A stretch of DNA of 6,480 bases from Oscillospiraceae bacterium (lineage in GTDB: Bacteria > Bacillota > Clostridia > Oscillospirales > Ruminococcaceae), in assembly GCA_003508605.1 (NCBI GenBank), contig DNUB01000160.1:1-6480 (forward strand), written 5' to 3'. The notes beneath the pieces were generated by a model that worked only from the letters and a program-made list of their open reading frames with translations, ran no database searches and was not told where the DNA came from. Below are positions 6,280 through 6,480 of this stretch, piece by piece. Within the stretch, counting starts at the first letter, position 1, and every line of letters begins with the position of its first letter. Made by a program: the position numbers and the translations under genes.

Positions 6280-6353
6280 GACTTTTGGAGAAATAGGTTC
6301 TACTCCGAGTGCGATGAATTTAACAATGGTTTTTTTCACCTTGCGGTGGGGGT

Positions 6354-6422
6354 ACTGCGTTGGCTTTTTGAACTGCGTTTGGCTTTTTTTACTGCGTTGG
6401 CTTTCTTTACTGCGTTGGCTTT
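6354..6422. repeat. Four direct repeats of ACTGCGTTGGCTTT, 18-bp period
   Basis: Copies begin at 6354, 6372, 6391 and 6409. The second has one extra T (GTTTGG), which accounts for the single 19-bp step. Spacers are 3-5 nt and mostly T. On the minus strand the unit reads AAAGCCAACGCAGT. The array lies about 75 bp upstream of the operon -35, and may be a minisatellite or a cluster of protein-binding sites. Because one copy carries a 1-bp insertion, the array is unlikely to be selected as coding sequence. Confidence 0.85.
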
Positions 6423-6480
6423 TAATGATTTTTACGAGCTGCGCCCGTACCGCTGCCTTTACCGTCTTGCGACGGGGTGC
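6422..6480 (-). CDS. Possible 3' end of an upstream minus-strand gene
   Basis: One minus-strand frame enters from the window edge and ends at TAA (6424-6422). The last residues, TPSQDGKGSGTGAARKNH, have the Gly-rich, basic look of a natural C-terminus. Only 18 codons are visible. A second minus frame is also open, from the edge to a TAA at 6249-6247 (77 codons, Lys/Arg/Gln-rich). It runs through the repeat array and the operon promoter and is less convincing. No family can be assigned. Confidence 0.2.
   Translation of the reverse strand, partial: TPSQDGKGSGTGAARKNH

Noticed and set aside
6354..6422. CRISPR array
   Set aside because: The units are 14-15 bp with 3-5 nt between them. There are no unique spacers and no cas genes.
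6247..6480. 77-codon minus-strand frame from the window edge, Lys/Arg/Gln-rich
   Set aside because: It crosses the repeat array, where one copy carries a 1-bp insertion, and also the operon promoter. It resembles no family I know, and openness may come from low-complexity sequence.
6314..6480. Plus-strand hydrophobic frame running off the right edge
   Set aside because: No ribosome binding site, and it is largely a translation of the T-rich repeat array.

Overview
The window looks like a chromosomal segment from a low-to-moderate GC Firmicute, most likely a Clostridia/Oscillospirales-type anaerobe. The reasons are strong AGGAG-type ribosome binding sites, a sigma-A-like promoter with an extended -10, Firmicute-style stem plus U-tract terminators, and protein families common in gut Clostridia (bacteriohemerythrin, DUF1294, a DUF368/PopT transporter, an APH-fold kinase). 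The taxon is an inference from gene content only.

Layout. On the + strand, 23-943 encodes a hemerythrin domain with all seven diiron ligands, fused to a C-terminal CheX-like domain. It is followed by a short tandem repeat, a tiny ribosome-binding-site-led reading frame and a 16-bp-stem terminator (1087-1131). Converging from the other strand is a DUF1294 membrane protein (start 1518), whose frame runs on about 70 codons past the domain into what looks like foreign or repeat-derived sequence.

The rest is a minus-strand operon. It is read from a promoter at 6251-6279 through a P2-type P-type ATPase homologue (6190-3737), a DUF368/PopT polyprenyl-phosphate translocase (3704-2616) and an APH/choline-kinase-fold protein (2505-1732), ending at a GC-rich terminator (1611-1563). 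The right edge (about 6300-6480) holds four copies of an 18-bp repeat and perhaps the 3' end of another minus-strand gene.

The most interesting point is that the operon carries two intact, full-length enzyme homologues with altered catalytic residues. The P-type ATPase has EKTGT for DKTGT (the phosphorylated Asp is Glu), SGDG for TGES, GTGTDD for GDGxND, and no recognisable TM4/TM6 cation-binding motif, yet keeps its nucleotide-binding motifs. The kinase has HGN for HGD. Between them sits a PopT that carries an extra beta-sandwich-like insert of about 95 residues, likely outside the membrane. A reasonable inference is that the operon serves undecaprenyl-phosphate or envelope homeostasis, with the ATPase-like and kinase-like proteins acting as nucleotide-sensing or scaffolding pseudoenzymes. 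Nothing in the sequence proves that.
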